Source: Xenopus tropicalis (taxonomy: Eukaryota; Chordata; Amphibia; Anura; Pipidae). Taken from it: 64,000 nt of DNA. The stretch spans positions 5,436,029 through 5,500,028 of the forward strand of contig NC_030683.2 in the NCBI RefSeq assembly GCF_000004195.4, in the 5' to 3' direction. Shown one piece after another: positions 49,785-61,820 of the stretch (the first letter of the stretch is position 1; the number at the start of each line of letters is the position of its first letter). The translations under genes were made by a program, and so were the position numbers. A model generated the notes under the pieces. The model did no database searches, was not told where the DNA came from, and saw only the letters and a list, made by a program, of their open reading frames with translations.

Positions 49785-51452
49785 CAAACACCCCAGCTGT
49801 ACCAGTGCACGGGAATGGCTGCGCCCACCGGGGTCTACATCAGCGGGGATGTATAATAAGCTTAGTAGGTGCTCTGTAGCACGAAACACGCCCACAAAAT
49901 AACCTGTATTATAAACAAACGTACAACGGAGCTGTACGGTAATGGCTGCCCCCGGGCTACACAGCGGGGTATTTATATAAACTATAGTAGGGTTCTGTAG
50001 CAAACACCCCAGCTGTACCAGTGCAGGAAGGCTGCCCCGGGGCTACACAGCGGGGTATTTATATAAACTATAGTAGGGTTTCTGTAGCAAACACCCCAGC
50101 TGTACCAGTGCAGAATGGCTGCCCCCGGGGCTACACAGCGGGGATATTATATAAACTATAGTAGGGTTTCTGTAGCAAACACCCCAGCTGTACCAGTGCA
50201 GGAATGGCTGCCCCCGGGGCTACACAGCGGGGTATTTATATAAACTATAGTAAGTGTTTCTGTAGCAAACACCCCAGCTGTACCGGTGCAGGAATGGCTG
50301 CCCCCGGGGCTACACAGCGGGGTATTTATATAAACTATAGTAGGGTTTCTGTAGCAAACACCCCAGCTGTACCAGTGCAGGAATGGCTGCCCCCGGGGCT
50401 ACACAGCGGAGGTATTTATATAAAACTATAGTAGTGGTTTCTGTAGCAAACACCCCAGCTGTACCAGTGCAGGAATGGCTGCCCCCGGGGCTACACAGCA
50501 GGGTATTTATATAAACTATAGTAGGGTTTCTGTAGCAAAACACCCCAGCTGTACCAGTGCAGGAATGGCTGCCCCCGGGGCTACACAGCGGGGGTATTTA
50601 TATAAACTATAGTAGTGTTTCTGTAGCAAACACCCCAGCTGTACCAGTGCAGGAATGGCTGCCCCCGGGGCTACACAGCAGGGTATTTATATAAACTATA
50701 GTAGGGTTTCTGTAGCAAACACCCCAGCTGTACCGGTGCGGAACGGCTGCCCCCGGGGCTACACAGCAGGGTATTATATAAACTATAGTAGGGTTTCTGT
50801 AGCAAACACCCCAGCTGTACCAGTGCAGGAATGGCTGCCCCCGGGGCTACACAGCGGGGTATTTATATAAACTATAGTAGGGTTTCTGTAGCAAACACCC
50901 CAGCTGTACCAGTGCAGGAACGGCTGCCCCCGGGGCTACACAGCGGGGTATTTATATAAACTATAGTAGGGTTTCTGTAGCAAACACCCCAGCTGTACCA
51001 GTGCAGGAATGGCTGCCCCCGGGGCTACACAGCGGGGTATTTATATAAACTATAGTAGGGTTTCTGTAGCAAACACCCCAGCTGTACCAGTGCAGGAATG
51101 GCTGCCCCCGGGGCTACACAGCAGGGTATTTATATAAACTATAGTAGGGTTTCTGTAGCAAACACCCCAGCTGTACCAGTGCAGGAATGGCTGCCCCCGG
51201 GGCTACACAGCGGGGTATTTATATAAACTATAGTAGGGTTTCTGTAGCAAACACCCCAGCTGTACCGGTGCAGGAATGGCTGCCCCCGGGGCTACACAGC
51301 GGGGTATTTATATAAACTATAGTAGGGTTTCTGTAGCAAACACCCCAGCTGTACCGGTGCAGGAATGGCTGCCCCCGGGGCTACACAGCGGGGTATTTAT
51401 ATAAACTATAGTAGGGTTTCTGTAGCAAACACCCCAGCTGTACCGGTGCAGG
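49785..51452. repeat. ~89-bp minisatellite, about 18 copies
   Basis: Units share AACACCCCAGCTGTACCAGT, GGCTGCCCCCGGGGCTACAC and TTTATATAAACTATAGTAGG. The first copy is diverged and the rest are nearly identical. It lies between the two convergent genes. Confidence 0.94.
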
Positions 51453-51959
51453 GCAACAGTACATTACTTTCTTTTTTTTTTAGTTACTGTTCCTTTAAGA
51501 GTTCCGTGCCCTACAGGGGCGCCAGAGAAATGTTGCACCCCCCTAACCAGACATGAGAATGAGCCACAGCCTTGAGTTACTCCTGGCCGGATCCTTTGTG
51601 CATCTCAGCACTCACCTTACAGATCCTGGCGTCCAATCCCTTTAGGAGCCAATCCCGGGTGCTTGTTGCCACCATAGCAACTCCAGCAAAGCTGTTGATC
51701 CCGGAGTTTAACGTTACCTTTACATTTTCACATTTATGCAACCTCCAGTTTAGTAAAGGAATAGTATTAACAATACCCTAACGATACATCTGCAACAAAA
51801 CTGCACTTGCTACACTGCTTACCTTAGTAGCCGAGCCGGTCCCATTTGCCTACATTGGGCACTGGCCCCCGAGAGAGATGTGCCGGTTCCCTTACACTAG
51901 TCCCGGAGATGAGAATCAGGGCCACCATCAGGGGGGGCACAGTCATCCTGGGCCTGGAG

Positions 51960-52700
51960 AATGGGGGCACTGTGTATAGGGGTAATTGGGGACACTGTGT
52001 ATGGGGGCCCTGGCCAGCATAGCGTTAAGGGGGTACTGTGTATGGGGGCCCTGGCCAGCATAGCGTTAGGGGGGTACTGTGTATGGGGGCCCTGGCCAGC
52101 ATAGCATTAGGGGGTACTGTGTATGGGGGCCCTGGCCAGCATAGCGTTAGGGGGGTACTGTGTATGGGGGCCCTGGCCAGCATAGCGTTAGGGGGGCACT
52201 GTGTATAGGGGCAATTGGGGACACTGTGTATAGGGGCCCTGGCCAGCATAGCGTTAGGGGGGTACTGTGTATGGGGGCCCTGGCCAGCATAGCATTAGGG
52301 GGTACTGTGTATGGGGGCCCTGGCCAGCATAGTGTTAGGGGGGTACTGTGTATGGGGGCCCTGGCCAGCATAGCGTTAGGGGGGCACTGTGTATAGGGGC
52401 AATTGGGGACACTGTGTATAGGGGCCCTGGCCAGCATAGCGTTAGGGGGGTACTGTGTATGGGGGCCCTGGCCAGCATATCATTAGGGGGGCACTGTCTA
52501 TGGGGAACTCTGGCCAGCATAGTGTTAGTTGGGCACTGTCTATGGGGAACCTTGGCCAGCTTTGCGTTAGGGGGGCACTAAGTATGGGGGCCCTGGCCAG
52601 CATAGTGTTAGGAGGGCACTGTCTATGAGGAACCCTGGCCAGCATTGCATTAGGGGGGCACAGAGTATAGGGGGCCCTGGCCAGCATAATGTTAGGGGGT
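51960..52700. repeat. ~41-bp minisatellite, about 17 copies
   Basis: Units share GGGGGCCCTGGCCAGCATAG and CGTTAGGGGGGTACTGTGTA. A block containing the variant GGGGCAATTGGGGACACTG occurs three times, showing multi-unit duplication. Later copies are more diverged. Confidence 0.92.
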
Positions 52701-53150
52701 ACTGGATACTTTTTATGTCTGTGGGTCCTTTGTACTGATGGGAGGGGCCCTTGATTTCTGATGGCAGCAAACTATCTTCTCTATAAAGCGGTAGAAGAGG
52801 GGTGACAGCTCATCGGTTGCCCCCAATCTTTTCCTCCTGGCTGTAGGGTTCCCCGCGGGTCCTGCCATCTTGGAATCCTTTGCCACTTGCCGTAGGGAGA
52901 TAATGCCCAATTACTGCCCAATGCATTCTGCTGCCATAGTCATCCGGGGGGGCTCATCTCCAATCTCATCTCACATACACAGCCTCTATGGTCGGGATGC
53001 ACACAATGCACGATTCAGTTTGGGATGCGACCAAGACCTTGGCCGAATCTCAAAATGGTGGATTTGGTGCACCTCTACTTGATGGGCCAATGAAATAGGT
53101 CTATAAAATACACTCTCTCGCCTTTCTCTGTAAAATACATAGTCATTCCT
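52701..53150. other. Spacer between arrays
   Basis: Non-repetitive sequence. A 70-codon open frame (52870-53082) resembles nothing I know. No gene is called. Confidence 0.4.
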
Positions 53151-53151
53151 T

Positions 53152-53602
53152 CTCAGTGGGCCCGGCCGAAGCCGTTCCTTCTCAGTGGGCCCGGCCGAAG
53201 CCGTTCCTTCTCAGTGGGCCCGGCCGAAGCCGTTCCTTCTCAGTGGGCCCGGCCGAAGCCGTTCCTTCTCAGTGGGCCCGGCCGAAGCCGTTCCTTCTCA
53301 GTGGGCCCGGCCGAAGCCGTTCCTTCTCAGTGGGCCCGGCCGAACTTCTCTATGGATCCGGCCGAAGCCGTTCCTGCTCAATGGATCCGGCCGAAGCCGT
53401 TCCTGCTCAATGGATCCGGCCGAAGCCGTTCCTGCTCAATGGATCCGGCCGAAGCCGTTCCTGCTCAATGGATCCGGCCGAAGCCGTTCCTGCTCAATGG
53501 ATCCGGCCGAAGCCGTTCCTGCTCAATGGATCCGGCCGAAGCCGCTCCTGCTCAATGGATCCGGCCGAAGCCGTTCCTGCTCAATGGATCCGGCCGAAGC
53601 CG
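53152..53602. repeat. 29-bp minisatellite in two homogeneous blocks
   Basis: The first block, to about 53340, is seven near-identical copies of GCCGTTCCTTCTCAGTGGGC + CCGGCCGAA. The second, to 53602, is nine or ten copies of GCCGTTCCTGCTCAATGGAT + CCGGCCGAA. The switch happens across one short hybrid unit (CTTCTCTATGGATCC). Three false + frames of 155-206 codons cross it. An AT dinucleotide run follows at 53658-53684. Confidence 0.95.
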
Positions 53603-55308
53603 GATCCATCAAAAAATGGGGGAAAAGGTGGGTTATAATGAAAATATCATAATGAAAATAAATATATATATATATATATATATTTTAAGATATTGGGCAG
53701 TTCCGTGCATGGAGAAAGCTCACCGTACACAAAGGAGCACCCAGTCCGTCCTGCAATGCTCTTTATTAAAGCTATATACAAGAAAGGTTACATTAGGAAT
53801 GATATTAATCAGCTCCAGTTTGGCAGCCCTCTGATACCCAACTGCCCGCTTCCCACAAAAGGTTAATCCATGAACACACGTAAAGCGTTAATTTATCCCT
53901 ACAGTATATAAAAAATATTGCACTACATTTATTCTGTACAAAACAAAAAGAGACAAGTGATACGTTAGCAGCATCGTATTAACTGCGGATGAGAGTCAGA
54001 GCCAGCCTGTGGGAACAAACATGGAGGAAAATAAATACATAGAAGGGAAGGGAGGAGCCTGCCCAATCGCCAGCCGCCGCCCAGTTTGCCTCCACAGTAG
54101 GCGCCATCTTGTTCCGCCTTTGGTTGCTAGCAGGTTGGGGGCACAGCCGGCTGGTTTAGAGCTTGGAAGACAATGCTTGTTATAGAGACAGCTGGCGTCT
54201 TTGCTTGTGACCCCCCCTGACATATCTTTCTGGATATAAAACCGAAACCATCGCCGGCATTGGGGGTTTTTTGCTGCTGGATGGAGAGAAGGTACCGAGA
54301 CACGTGCTCCCCTCAGTATCACAGTGATGACTCTTCCACACAACGGAGTCCAACCCAAGGGGGATTTAAACACCATTTAGCCCACGATTCCCACTTATTT
54401 ACCCAAAACGCGTGTCTTTTTGCAATGATAGGAACTATAGCAACTGATAAACGACCAATGAGCCACATTGTGATCAATATATTCAATGTCATTGGCTTGA
54501 AATACAACATGGCGGACTCTTGTGTTGGCCATAACCATAACCTGATCTGCCAAGCAAAATAACAGCCCCGCCGGCTACTATGGCACAAGATGGAAGAGAA
54601 CGGCCATTGATCTTAATCATCCATGCAACCACAATGCCCACGTAGCCCTGGCACCATGACAATAACATTCCATTCCTACATCTACTCAACCGCAGTGGAT
54701 TCTTTATCAGCATTTACATTGGCCAAATCCGTGTCTAAACCTTCTTAAACAGTCGGCTCTGCCATCGACAGGACTGGTGGGGTGCAGGAGAATGGGTGCC
54801 AGTTCTAAAAATGGCAGCACGGATCCCTTTAGGAGGGGTGTGGTCACTTCCTGTCTGGGGAATGACCTCCCACATCAAGGAAACAATTGTTGCCAATGAC
54901 CAATCGGGATGCAATGGGGCTGGACGATATCCAATCAAGTGGTCAGCGCGTAGAGGTTAAATGTTTAATGGCCACAATATTGACCATTTGACTGAAGCTA
55001 TGGCCGAGCTTTATTAGAAGGATCTTAAGGTCAACTGAGAAGGGAAGAAATGAACAGTTGAACGCGTAGATGTTAAGTTGCTTCCCTCGTCATTGGTTCC
55101 CCTGCTTGGGGGGCAGTAGGGCGTGGCAGCTATCTACCCCTACCTTTAGCCACCCCGGGTGGTGCAGCCAATATACACCCATACTCAGTACAAGGCCAAT
55201 AAACAGGACTAATTCAAACTCCTCTATAACAAATTCCTGTTAGAGTAAAGCTGCCCCATACAGGGGCTAATAATATTCATCAATGTATCTGCCTGTTTAT
55301 GGGGCACT

Positions 55309-56020
55309 TAAGGTGGCCATACACGTGAAGATCCGCTCGCTTGGCGAAGACCGCCAATCAGGTTGATCTAATGGATGGTCAGGACCCAATCAGGTTGATC
55401 TAATGGATGGTCAGGACCCAATCAGGTTGATCTAATGGATGGTCAGGACCCAATCAGGTTGATCTAATGGATGGTCAGGACCCAACACACCCAATATGGT
55501 TCTCTCCTAATACATTGCCGGCAATGGGGCAGTCGGTTCAGGGGCCGCTTCAACGAGCCCATGCGGTCCCCGATGCGGCTGAATCTTTTAACCTGCCCGA
55601 TCGATATCTGGCCAATTTCAGGCCAGATATCGGTCGGGCATGCACCACATTCCTGCCCCTACACGGGCTGATAAGCTGCCGCATCAGTCTAAGGGACCGA
55701 TATCAGCAGCTACAATTGGCCCGTGTATGGCCACCTATAGGGCTGCCCGCTAGACTAATATCAGTCTGAAAATTGGGCAGGTCTGTAAATTGTATTAGGA
55801 GAGAACAGTATTGGGTGTGTTGGGTCCTGACCATCAATTAGATCAACCTGATTGGGTCCTGACCATCCATTAGATCAACCTGATTGGGTCCTGACCATCC
55901 ATTAGATCAACCTGATTGGGTCCTGACCATCCATTAGATCAACCTAATTGGGTCCTGACCATCCATTAGATCAACCTGATTGGGTCCTGACCATCCAATA
56001 GATCAATCTGATTGGGCCAA
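55309..56020. mobile_element. Inverted-repeat element with flanking 32-bp arrays
   Basis: TAAGGTGGCCATACACG at 55309 and its inverse, CGTGTATGGCCACCTA, ending at 55737 look like MITE ends. Overlapping them is a second inverted pair: four copies of a 32-bp unit (AATCAGGTTGATCTAATGGA) at 55355-55485 plus adjacent sequence to 55517, mirrored by 55786-55826 and six inverted copies to about 56020. A truncated relative lies at 41750-42015. Confidence 0.75.
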
Positions 56021-56505
56021 ACCTGGCAAAGATCCATTTATTCGGCAACGGTGCACTTCAGCATTTGTACTAGTGGTCAAAATGGGCAAAATGGGGGCTC
56101 CCACTCATATGTGTAAATATATTATATATACTCCTCCATACTGTCCCATGAATAGAACTGGGAAATGGTCCCTGCTCCCATACACAGGTATAAGTTCCCC
56201 TTTAGTCAGGCTTTCCTGCAGTTACTGGCAATTACAAAAGATCACCGTATCCTTAAATGTATCAAAAGAAAAAGAAAATAAAGCATTTGCTTCCTACAGT
56301 AAAAGTTTGGCAGTTAAAAGACAGAAGCACACACAGATATAGGGTTAAATCCATCCGACATTAGTGGTCCCATAGTGGCCAACTGGGAGTAAAGGGCAAG
56401 TGTAGCTACACTAGCGTGGGGGGGGGGGGGGGGGGACTAGGTTTGTGCAAATAAAGATCCACATATCAGAACATGGACTCCATGGTCATTATGGGGAAAT
56501 TCATC

Positions 56506-56816
56506 TTAAAGGGGCGGTTCACATTTAAGTTAATACCCTATTCCTAGCAACTTTTTGAATCTCTTTCAAACGGGGGTCACTGACCCTGGCAGTTACTTTT
56601 TATTCCCTTTTCCTTTCTATTTATATTCCAGTCTCTTGTTCGAACGACTGCCCGGTTGCTACGGTAAACAAGGCCATAGCAACAAGAGAACTGGACAGCG
56701 GCTGAACAAAAAAAGCTAAATAACTGAGTAAATTTGCAGTTGTTTTTTTTTTTTGTGGTTTTTTCAATGTCTAGGTCTTTCTAAAAGTGAACGTAAAGGT
56801 GAACAACCCCTTTAAA
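56506..56816. mobile_element. MITE with TTAAAGGGG ends
   Basis: The left end TTAAAGGGGCGGTTCAC is mirrored by GTGAACAACCCCTTTAAAA at the right. The interior contains the GGGGGTCACTGACCC segment shared with the intron 4 palindrome. About 310 bp, non-coding, of a kind abundant in Xenopus. Confidence 0.8.
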
Positions 56817-57578
56817 ATGTAAAGTAACTGTGAATATATCAATGGGAAGCTCTGTGGGCAAGATGGGGCGGTCGGAGATAGAATAAAGGGGAACTAACGT
56901 TGTTTCTAATTTCCTTTCAACTGTCCGACCATGGAAAGAACAGGACCGGATTCCCCCATGGAGTGTATCTGTCCCTTGTTACTGAGCTTAAACGGCCTGG
57001 GAGTTAGAGTTCAACCCACCGTCCCTTGTTGCCATTGTTCATATTCACCTTATAATTATGACCATGAAACAAATCTTTGGTCTCTTTAGATTAGTATTAA
57101 AAGGAAATTAAACCCTCCCTGAAACGCAGTCTATAAATAAAATATATTTTATCCGTGGTTACAGTGGTGTAGAGGGCAATGTACCAAAGTACCAATGTAG
57201 CAAAGTACCCTCCTATGGCCACTAAGGCGGCGCCGTTGCTGAACCTTGTGATAGAATGAAATCAAATCTTTAAAAAACACACACGTTCATGGCAATGGGA
57301 GGTGAAGGGATAGGAGAGAAGGTAGTAGATATCCAGTGTGGATTTACATGCTAACCGTTAATCCCCATTTAGCAGTCTCTTTTCCAGTTGGCGGGTAGGT
57401 TGGAGTCTCGTTTGCCTCCGAGAGAAATGTATAAAACTCGTCCAGGTCCCATTCATTTCGCTTTAAGTGGTTAAACGATATGGTTCGACCTTCGAACAAC
57501 CGGAGGGCCTACACGATATGCCTTTATTAAGTGCAAATAATGAGTGGTTAGAACGCCCCAGAGAACACGTAGCGCCCC

Positions 57579-59725
57579 CTACTGCTCGGGTTCAAGTGAA
57601 GCAGGAAGCTTGTCCTCTGGAGATACGCAGCTGAGAGTCTCGCTTTCCGCTTGGCCTACGTCATCCTCATCCTCGTCGTGGTTATCTGCCTCCGCCGCAA
57701 CGACGGCCTCTTCTTCGCATTTAGCGTTTTTCCGAGGTTGGGCCAGGGAGGAGTTTTCCAGGGATTCGATGTCCTCGATGCCGGCTCTGTAGTGAATCAT
57801 GAGCAACGTCAGGGCCTGAAGCCTCTCGCTGGATTTGGACAAGGCGGCAGATAGGAGGGCTTTCCGTCGCGCCTCGGTGGCGTCTTTCTCTTCCTTCACC
57901 AGGGAGTTATTGTGCTCCAGCTCTTGGTCGATCTCGTTCTGCAGTTTATCCAACATGAACTCCAGCTTCTGTATCCGTTCTTCAGTCGGCAAGCCTCTGT
58001 AAAGGTCTCGGCCGATCTCCTTCACCGCAATGAAGACGCTATCGTCCAGGCCGCCGTCTCTGCGAGCCAATTTCCCGCTGCCGCCGGACGCTCTTTTTGA
58101 TGGACTACTTGACCCACATGTCTCCGTGTCGCTACTTTCATTGTCTGAAGTATTCGGCGTGTGCTTTGGCGACGGCTCCACCAAATCGCAACCTTGCTCC
58201 GGCTGCCGCAGCTTGGGAGCCTGGCGTAGGTTCAAGAGGCGGGAACTAGTGTTTATAATGTGCCTGGTAATGCCTGTAGTTCTGTTCCCCAAAGACTTCG
58301 ACTCGGGGTCGACCCTTTTATCAGAAGCAACGCAGTAAGGATTTTCGTTCAAGCACTTCTCCTGGCATTTCTTATGACACACGTAGCCGCAGTTTATACA
58401 CTGGGAAGCGGCCTTGGTCCACACCTTCCTTTTACAGTAATCGCACAAGGTGGAGTTCTGGAACTGCGTGTCTTGGAAGTTGTGTTTGGACTCAGCAAAT
58501 ATCATCGGGGGGACGGGAAGCTCCTCCTTCTGCAGCGAGGAACCGTCGTCCTGGAAGCCGACGTCCCGCTCTCTTTCTGACAACATGCTAGACGTCTCGG
58601 ACTCGCCCTCCATCAGATATTTGAAGTTTAACGTGACATCCCCGTAGCAATATTTTTCGTTGAACCCCTTATGCATGCTCAGGTTTCTCAATGCAGTTCT
58701 ACTGACGGAGGCTCTAGGTTCGGTGGGGTTGAGCTTAAAACTGGTCAGGTACTCCAGCGAGGCGGTGGCCAGGCACTCTAAGGCAATGTCTTCCAGTCGG
58801 ATACTGATGTGCCCCACGCAGCAGAGGCTCCCCGTTTTGAAGGAGTCTCTGCACCACAGGGCGACGTTCAGATACCGGTGATAATTTTCCACATCGAATA
58901 GACAGGAGGACCTTGTCCAACGCCCTTGCTTGTTCCTGTACAGTATCTCCTTCGACTCCCAGATGTGCGGATCGTCCACGCTGTCTTTTGTGCTGCAGGA
59001 ACTTTCGGATATTTTATCCTTGGCGACGTCCTGTTTAACAGAACTGGGTTTCTGGACCGGTGCTTCATCGACCGTCTCGGTGGTTTTTGCACTTTTTTCC
59101 GGCTGTTTATCTCCATTTAACGATGGCGGCGGTGGTCTTTCTGGCTTTTCTACAGTGGCTTCTCCCGTCTCTGGAGCACTCGGATTCTCACATGAAGTTA
59201 GAGTCAGCTTTACTTGAGGCCGTGGCGGCACTGGAGGCTTGTTGGCAGGAGAAGCCCTGTTTTGCGGTGTGGAGTCTTGGGTTTCTGGCGGGGCAGTTTT
59301 ATTCACTTTGGGTTGGGTCTTCGAAGGTGTTTGGTGACTTGGCAAATTCGCCTTCCTGTTGAGAATAGGGGATACGGACCCTAAGGGCTTGGTATAAAGT
59401 GTTGCCACCGTGCGTTTAGGGCTCTGGGTCACAGAAACAGAGTCCTCTTTGGACTCTCCGGGTGGTTTGACCTCATTGGCGAGGTCCTCAAACTCCGAAT
59501 CCAACTCTTTGTTCTCTGGATCCACAATGAAGCTGACGGAGTCCTCTTCAAAGGTTTGGGGAAAGGCGGAGGCAGCGAATGCCGGGTCTTCCAGCTGCCC
59601 AAGGTTCTCCGGCAAGCTGCCAGCGGACTGGTTCTGACCAGCGGGCCTCTCGTAGAACACCAGGGTTCTGTCACCGGCTTGCTTGATTAACTTCGAAGCT
59701 TGAATTGAGGAGGTCACTTTTATGC
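57579..59725 (-). CDS. pdzd8: PDZ domain-containing protein 8 (PDZD8), terminal exon
   Basis: An ER membrane protein that transfers lipids through an SMP domain and tethers the ER to mitochondria and late endosomes. This exon encodes the last 714 residues plus TAG. The acceptor (TCTTTAG, - strand) ends at 59726, and the first two bases complete a glycine codon from the PDZ exon. In order: the end of the PDZ domain (VTSSIQASKLIKQAGDR, about 59660-59725), a long disordered Ser/Pro-rich region, a C2-like region (about 58730-58965), a C1-type zinc finger (about 58340-58487; H-X12-C-X2-C, then CINC, H-X2-C) with shorter spacing than classical C1 domains, and a coiled coil (about 57800-57990) that in mammals binds Rab7. 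A large last exon is usual for this gene. Confidence 0.96.
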
Positions 59726-59817
59726 CTAAAGATGGGCAAGAAAAAGAAGAGGGATATAAACATTAATAACTTTATTTTATCAATAATTAAAAACAAAATA
59801 TTGCTAAGGTTTCTTAA

Positions 59818-60708
59818 TACAGGTATAGGACCCGTTATCCAGAATGCTCGGGACCAAGGGGATTCCGGATAAGGGGTCTTTCCGTAATTTGGATCGCCAT
59901 ACCTTAAGTCTACTAAAAAATCATTGAAACATTAAATAAACCCAATAGGGCTGTTCTGCCCCAATAAGGGGTAATTATATCTTAGTTGGGATCAAGTACA
60001 GGTACTGTTTTATTATTACAGAGAAAAGGGAATCATTTAACCATGAAATAAACCCAATAGGGCTGTTCTGCCCCAATAAGGGGTAATTATATCTTAGTTG
60101 GGATCAAGTACAGGTACTGTTTTATTATTACAGAGAAAAGGGAATCATTTAACCATTAAATAAACCCAATAGGGCTGTTCTGCCCCCAATAAGGGGTAAT
60201 TATATCTTAGTTGGGATCAAGTAGAGGTACTGTTTTATTATTACAGAGAAAAGGGAATCATTTAACCATTAAATAAACCCAATAGGGCTGTTCTGCCCCA
60301 ATAAGGGGTAATTATATCTTAGTTGGGATCAAGTACAGGTACTGTTTTATTATTACAGAGAAAAGGGAATCATTTAACCATTAAATAAACCCAATAGGGC
60401 TGTTCTGCCCCCAATAAGGGGTAATTATATCTTAGTTGGGATCAAGTACAGGTACTGTTTTATTATTACAGAGAAAAGGGAATCATTTAACCATTAAATA
60501 AACCCAATAGGGCTGTTCTGCCCCCAATAAGGGGTAATTATATCTTAGTTGGGATCAAGTACAGGTATTGTTTTATTATTACAGAGAAAAAGGAAATCAG
60601 TTTTAATATTCTGAATTATTTGATTAAAATGGAGTCTATGGGAGACGGTCTTTACGTACTTCGGAGCTTTCTGGATAATGGGTTTCAGGATAAGGGATCC
60701 CATACTGT
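59818..60708 (+). mobile_element. MITE-like repeat with internal ~112-bp array (copy 4)
   Basis: The left end, TACAGGTATAGGACCCGTTA, is present at 59818, and a slightly damaged right end, GGGATCCCATACTGT, at 60708. Inside are six copies of the ~112-bp unit. It occupies almost all of the pdzd8 intron between the PDZ exon and the last exon, antisense to that gene. Confidence 0.85.
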
Positions 60709-60852
60709 GATCTGATTGATTCTTTTTAGCGTGAACATAATCTGATTGGTAGGGTTCTACTTCCCCTTGCCGTCAACTAACTGCCCTAAGAAGTCTAGCC
60801 CCGCCCAAACTCCGCGCTATTGGCCTACTGAGCCACCCTAATGTCTCCCTAC

Positions 60853-61009
60853 CTCCTATGGCAATAAGGCGATCTCCTTTCTTCAGATCCACGGAGGCTG
60901 CCGGAGAATTTGGGGTCACCGATTCAACACAGACGTGTCCCGTGTCTCCGTCCCTTGCTTGAACCATTATTAATCCGAAGCTCGGGGAATTCCCTTTAAT
61001 CAGCTCCAC
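60853..61009 (-). CDS. pdzd8: pdzd8 exon encoding most of the PDZ domain
   Basis: Acceptor TTTAATTGAAG before 61009 and donor G|GTAGGG after 60853 on the - strand. The 157-nt exon encodes 52 residues plus one base. It contains the ligand-loop motif SFGLIM (the GLGF position of PDZ domains) and KKGDRLIAIGG, a typical PDZ segment. Joined to the terminal exon it reads on as ...IGGIKVTSS without a break, which confirms both boundaries. Upstream exons (membrane anchor, SMP domain) are not in the window. Confidence 0.93.
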
Positions 61010-61229
61010 CTTCAATTAAAAAAAAATATATCACTTTTAATATAAGAAATTGTAACATATAAAAAGTATTTTATATTATAGCAATAAAAATAAACTTTAG
61101 AACAACCGCTGAATACAACTTAAGTGATTGTAATATAAATCCAATGAAACGCATTCAGTATTGCCCCCTGCCGTGACTGACCAATGCTGCACACTGCCGG
61201 TTCTGAGCCCAAAAGGTTCTACAGACATT

Positions 61230-61820
61230 ATATGGGCACAGAACCCCTCAGTGACTGCTAATATCCTTATCATTTACAGTAGGGGGTACATTATCCCTTA
61301 TAATACATGAGTGATACTCAGAGTTCCCTGTATAACTCAGCCTGCAGCCTTGTGCCTTTATATGGGGGGCACAGAACCCCTCAGTGACTGCTAATATCCT
61401 TATCATTTACAGTAGGGGGTACATTATCCCTTATAATACATGAGTGATACTCGGAGTTCCCTGTATAACTCAGCCTGCAGCCTTGTGCCTTTATATGGGG
61501 GGCACAGAACCCCTCAGTGACTGCTAATATCCTTATCATTTACAGTAGGGGGTACATTATCCCTTATAATACATGAGTGATACTCAGAGTTCCCTGTATA
61601 ACTCAGCCTGCAGCCTTGTGCCTTTATATGGGCACAGAACCCCTCAGTGACTGCTAATATCCTTATCATTTACAGTAGGGGGTACATTATCCCTTATAAT
61701 ACATGAGTGATACTCAGAGTTCCCTGTATAACTCAGCCTGCAGCCTTGTGCCTTTATATGGGGGGCACAGAACCCCTCAGTGACTGCTAATATCCTTACC
61801 ATTTACAGTAGGGGGTACAT
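61230..61820. repeat. ~131-bp minisatellite in a pdzd8 intron, 5 copies
   Basis: Same unit as the array at 29195-30035 (CTGCTAATATCCTTATCATT, TACAGTAGGGGGTACATTAT), about 31 kb away and in the same + strand orientation, so antisense to pdzd8. Copies are nearly identical between the two loci, including the GGGGGGCACAG/GGGCACAG length variant. Confidence 0.93.

Larger units (their letters stand above)
53750..57578 (-). other. pdzd8: Probable pdzd8 3' UTR and downstream region
   Basis: Non-coding sequence 3' of the pdzd8 stop on the - strand. Candidate AATAAA signals on the - strand lie at 57523-57528 (about 50 bp after the stop), 53928-53933 and 53762-53767. A long 3' UTR ending near 53740 would take in the whole segment, including two dispersed repeats, but the first signal would give a very short one. 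Which is used cannot be told from sequence. A G-run is at about 56419-56435. Confidence 0.4.

Noticed and set aside
53156..53834. Three overlapping + strand frames of 155-206 codons with a GPAEAVPSQWARPKPF-type repeat
   Set aside because: The 29-bp unit is open in all three frames. There is no splice or promoter context.
57544..59637. Several + strand frames of 60-106 codons opposite pdzd8
   Set aside because: They are shadows of the pdzd8 last exon on the other strand.
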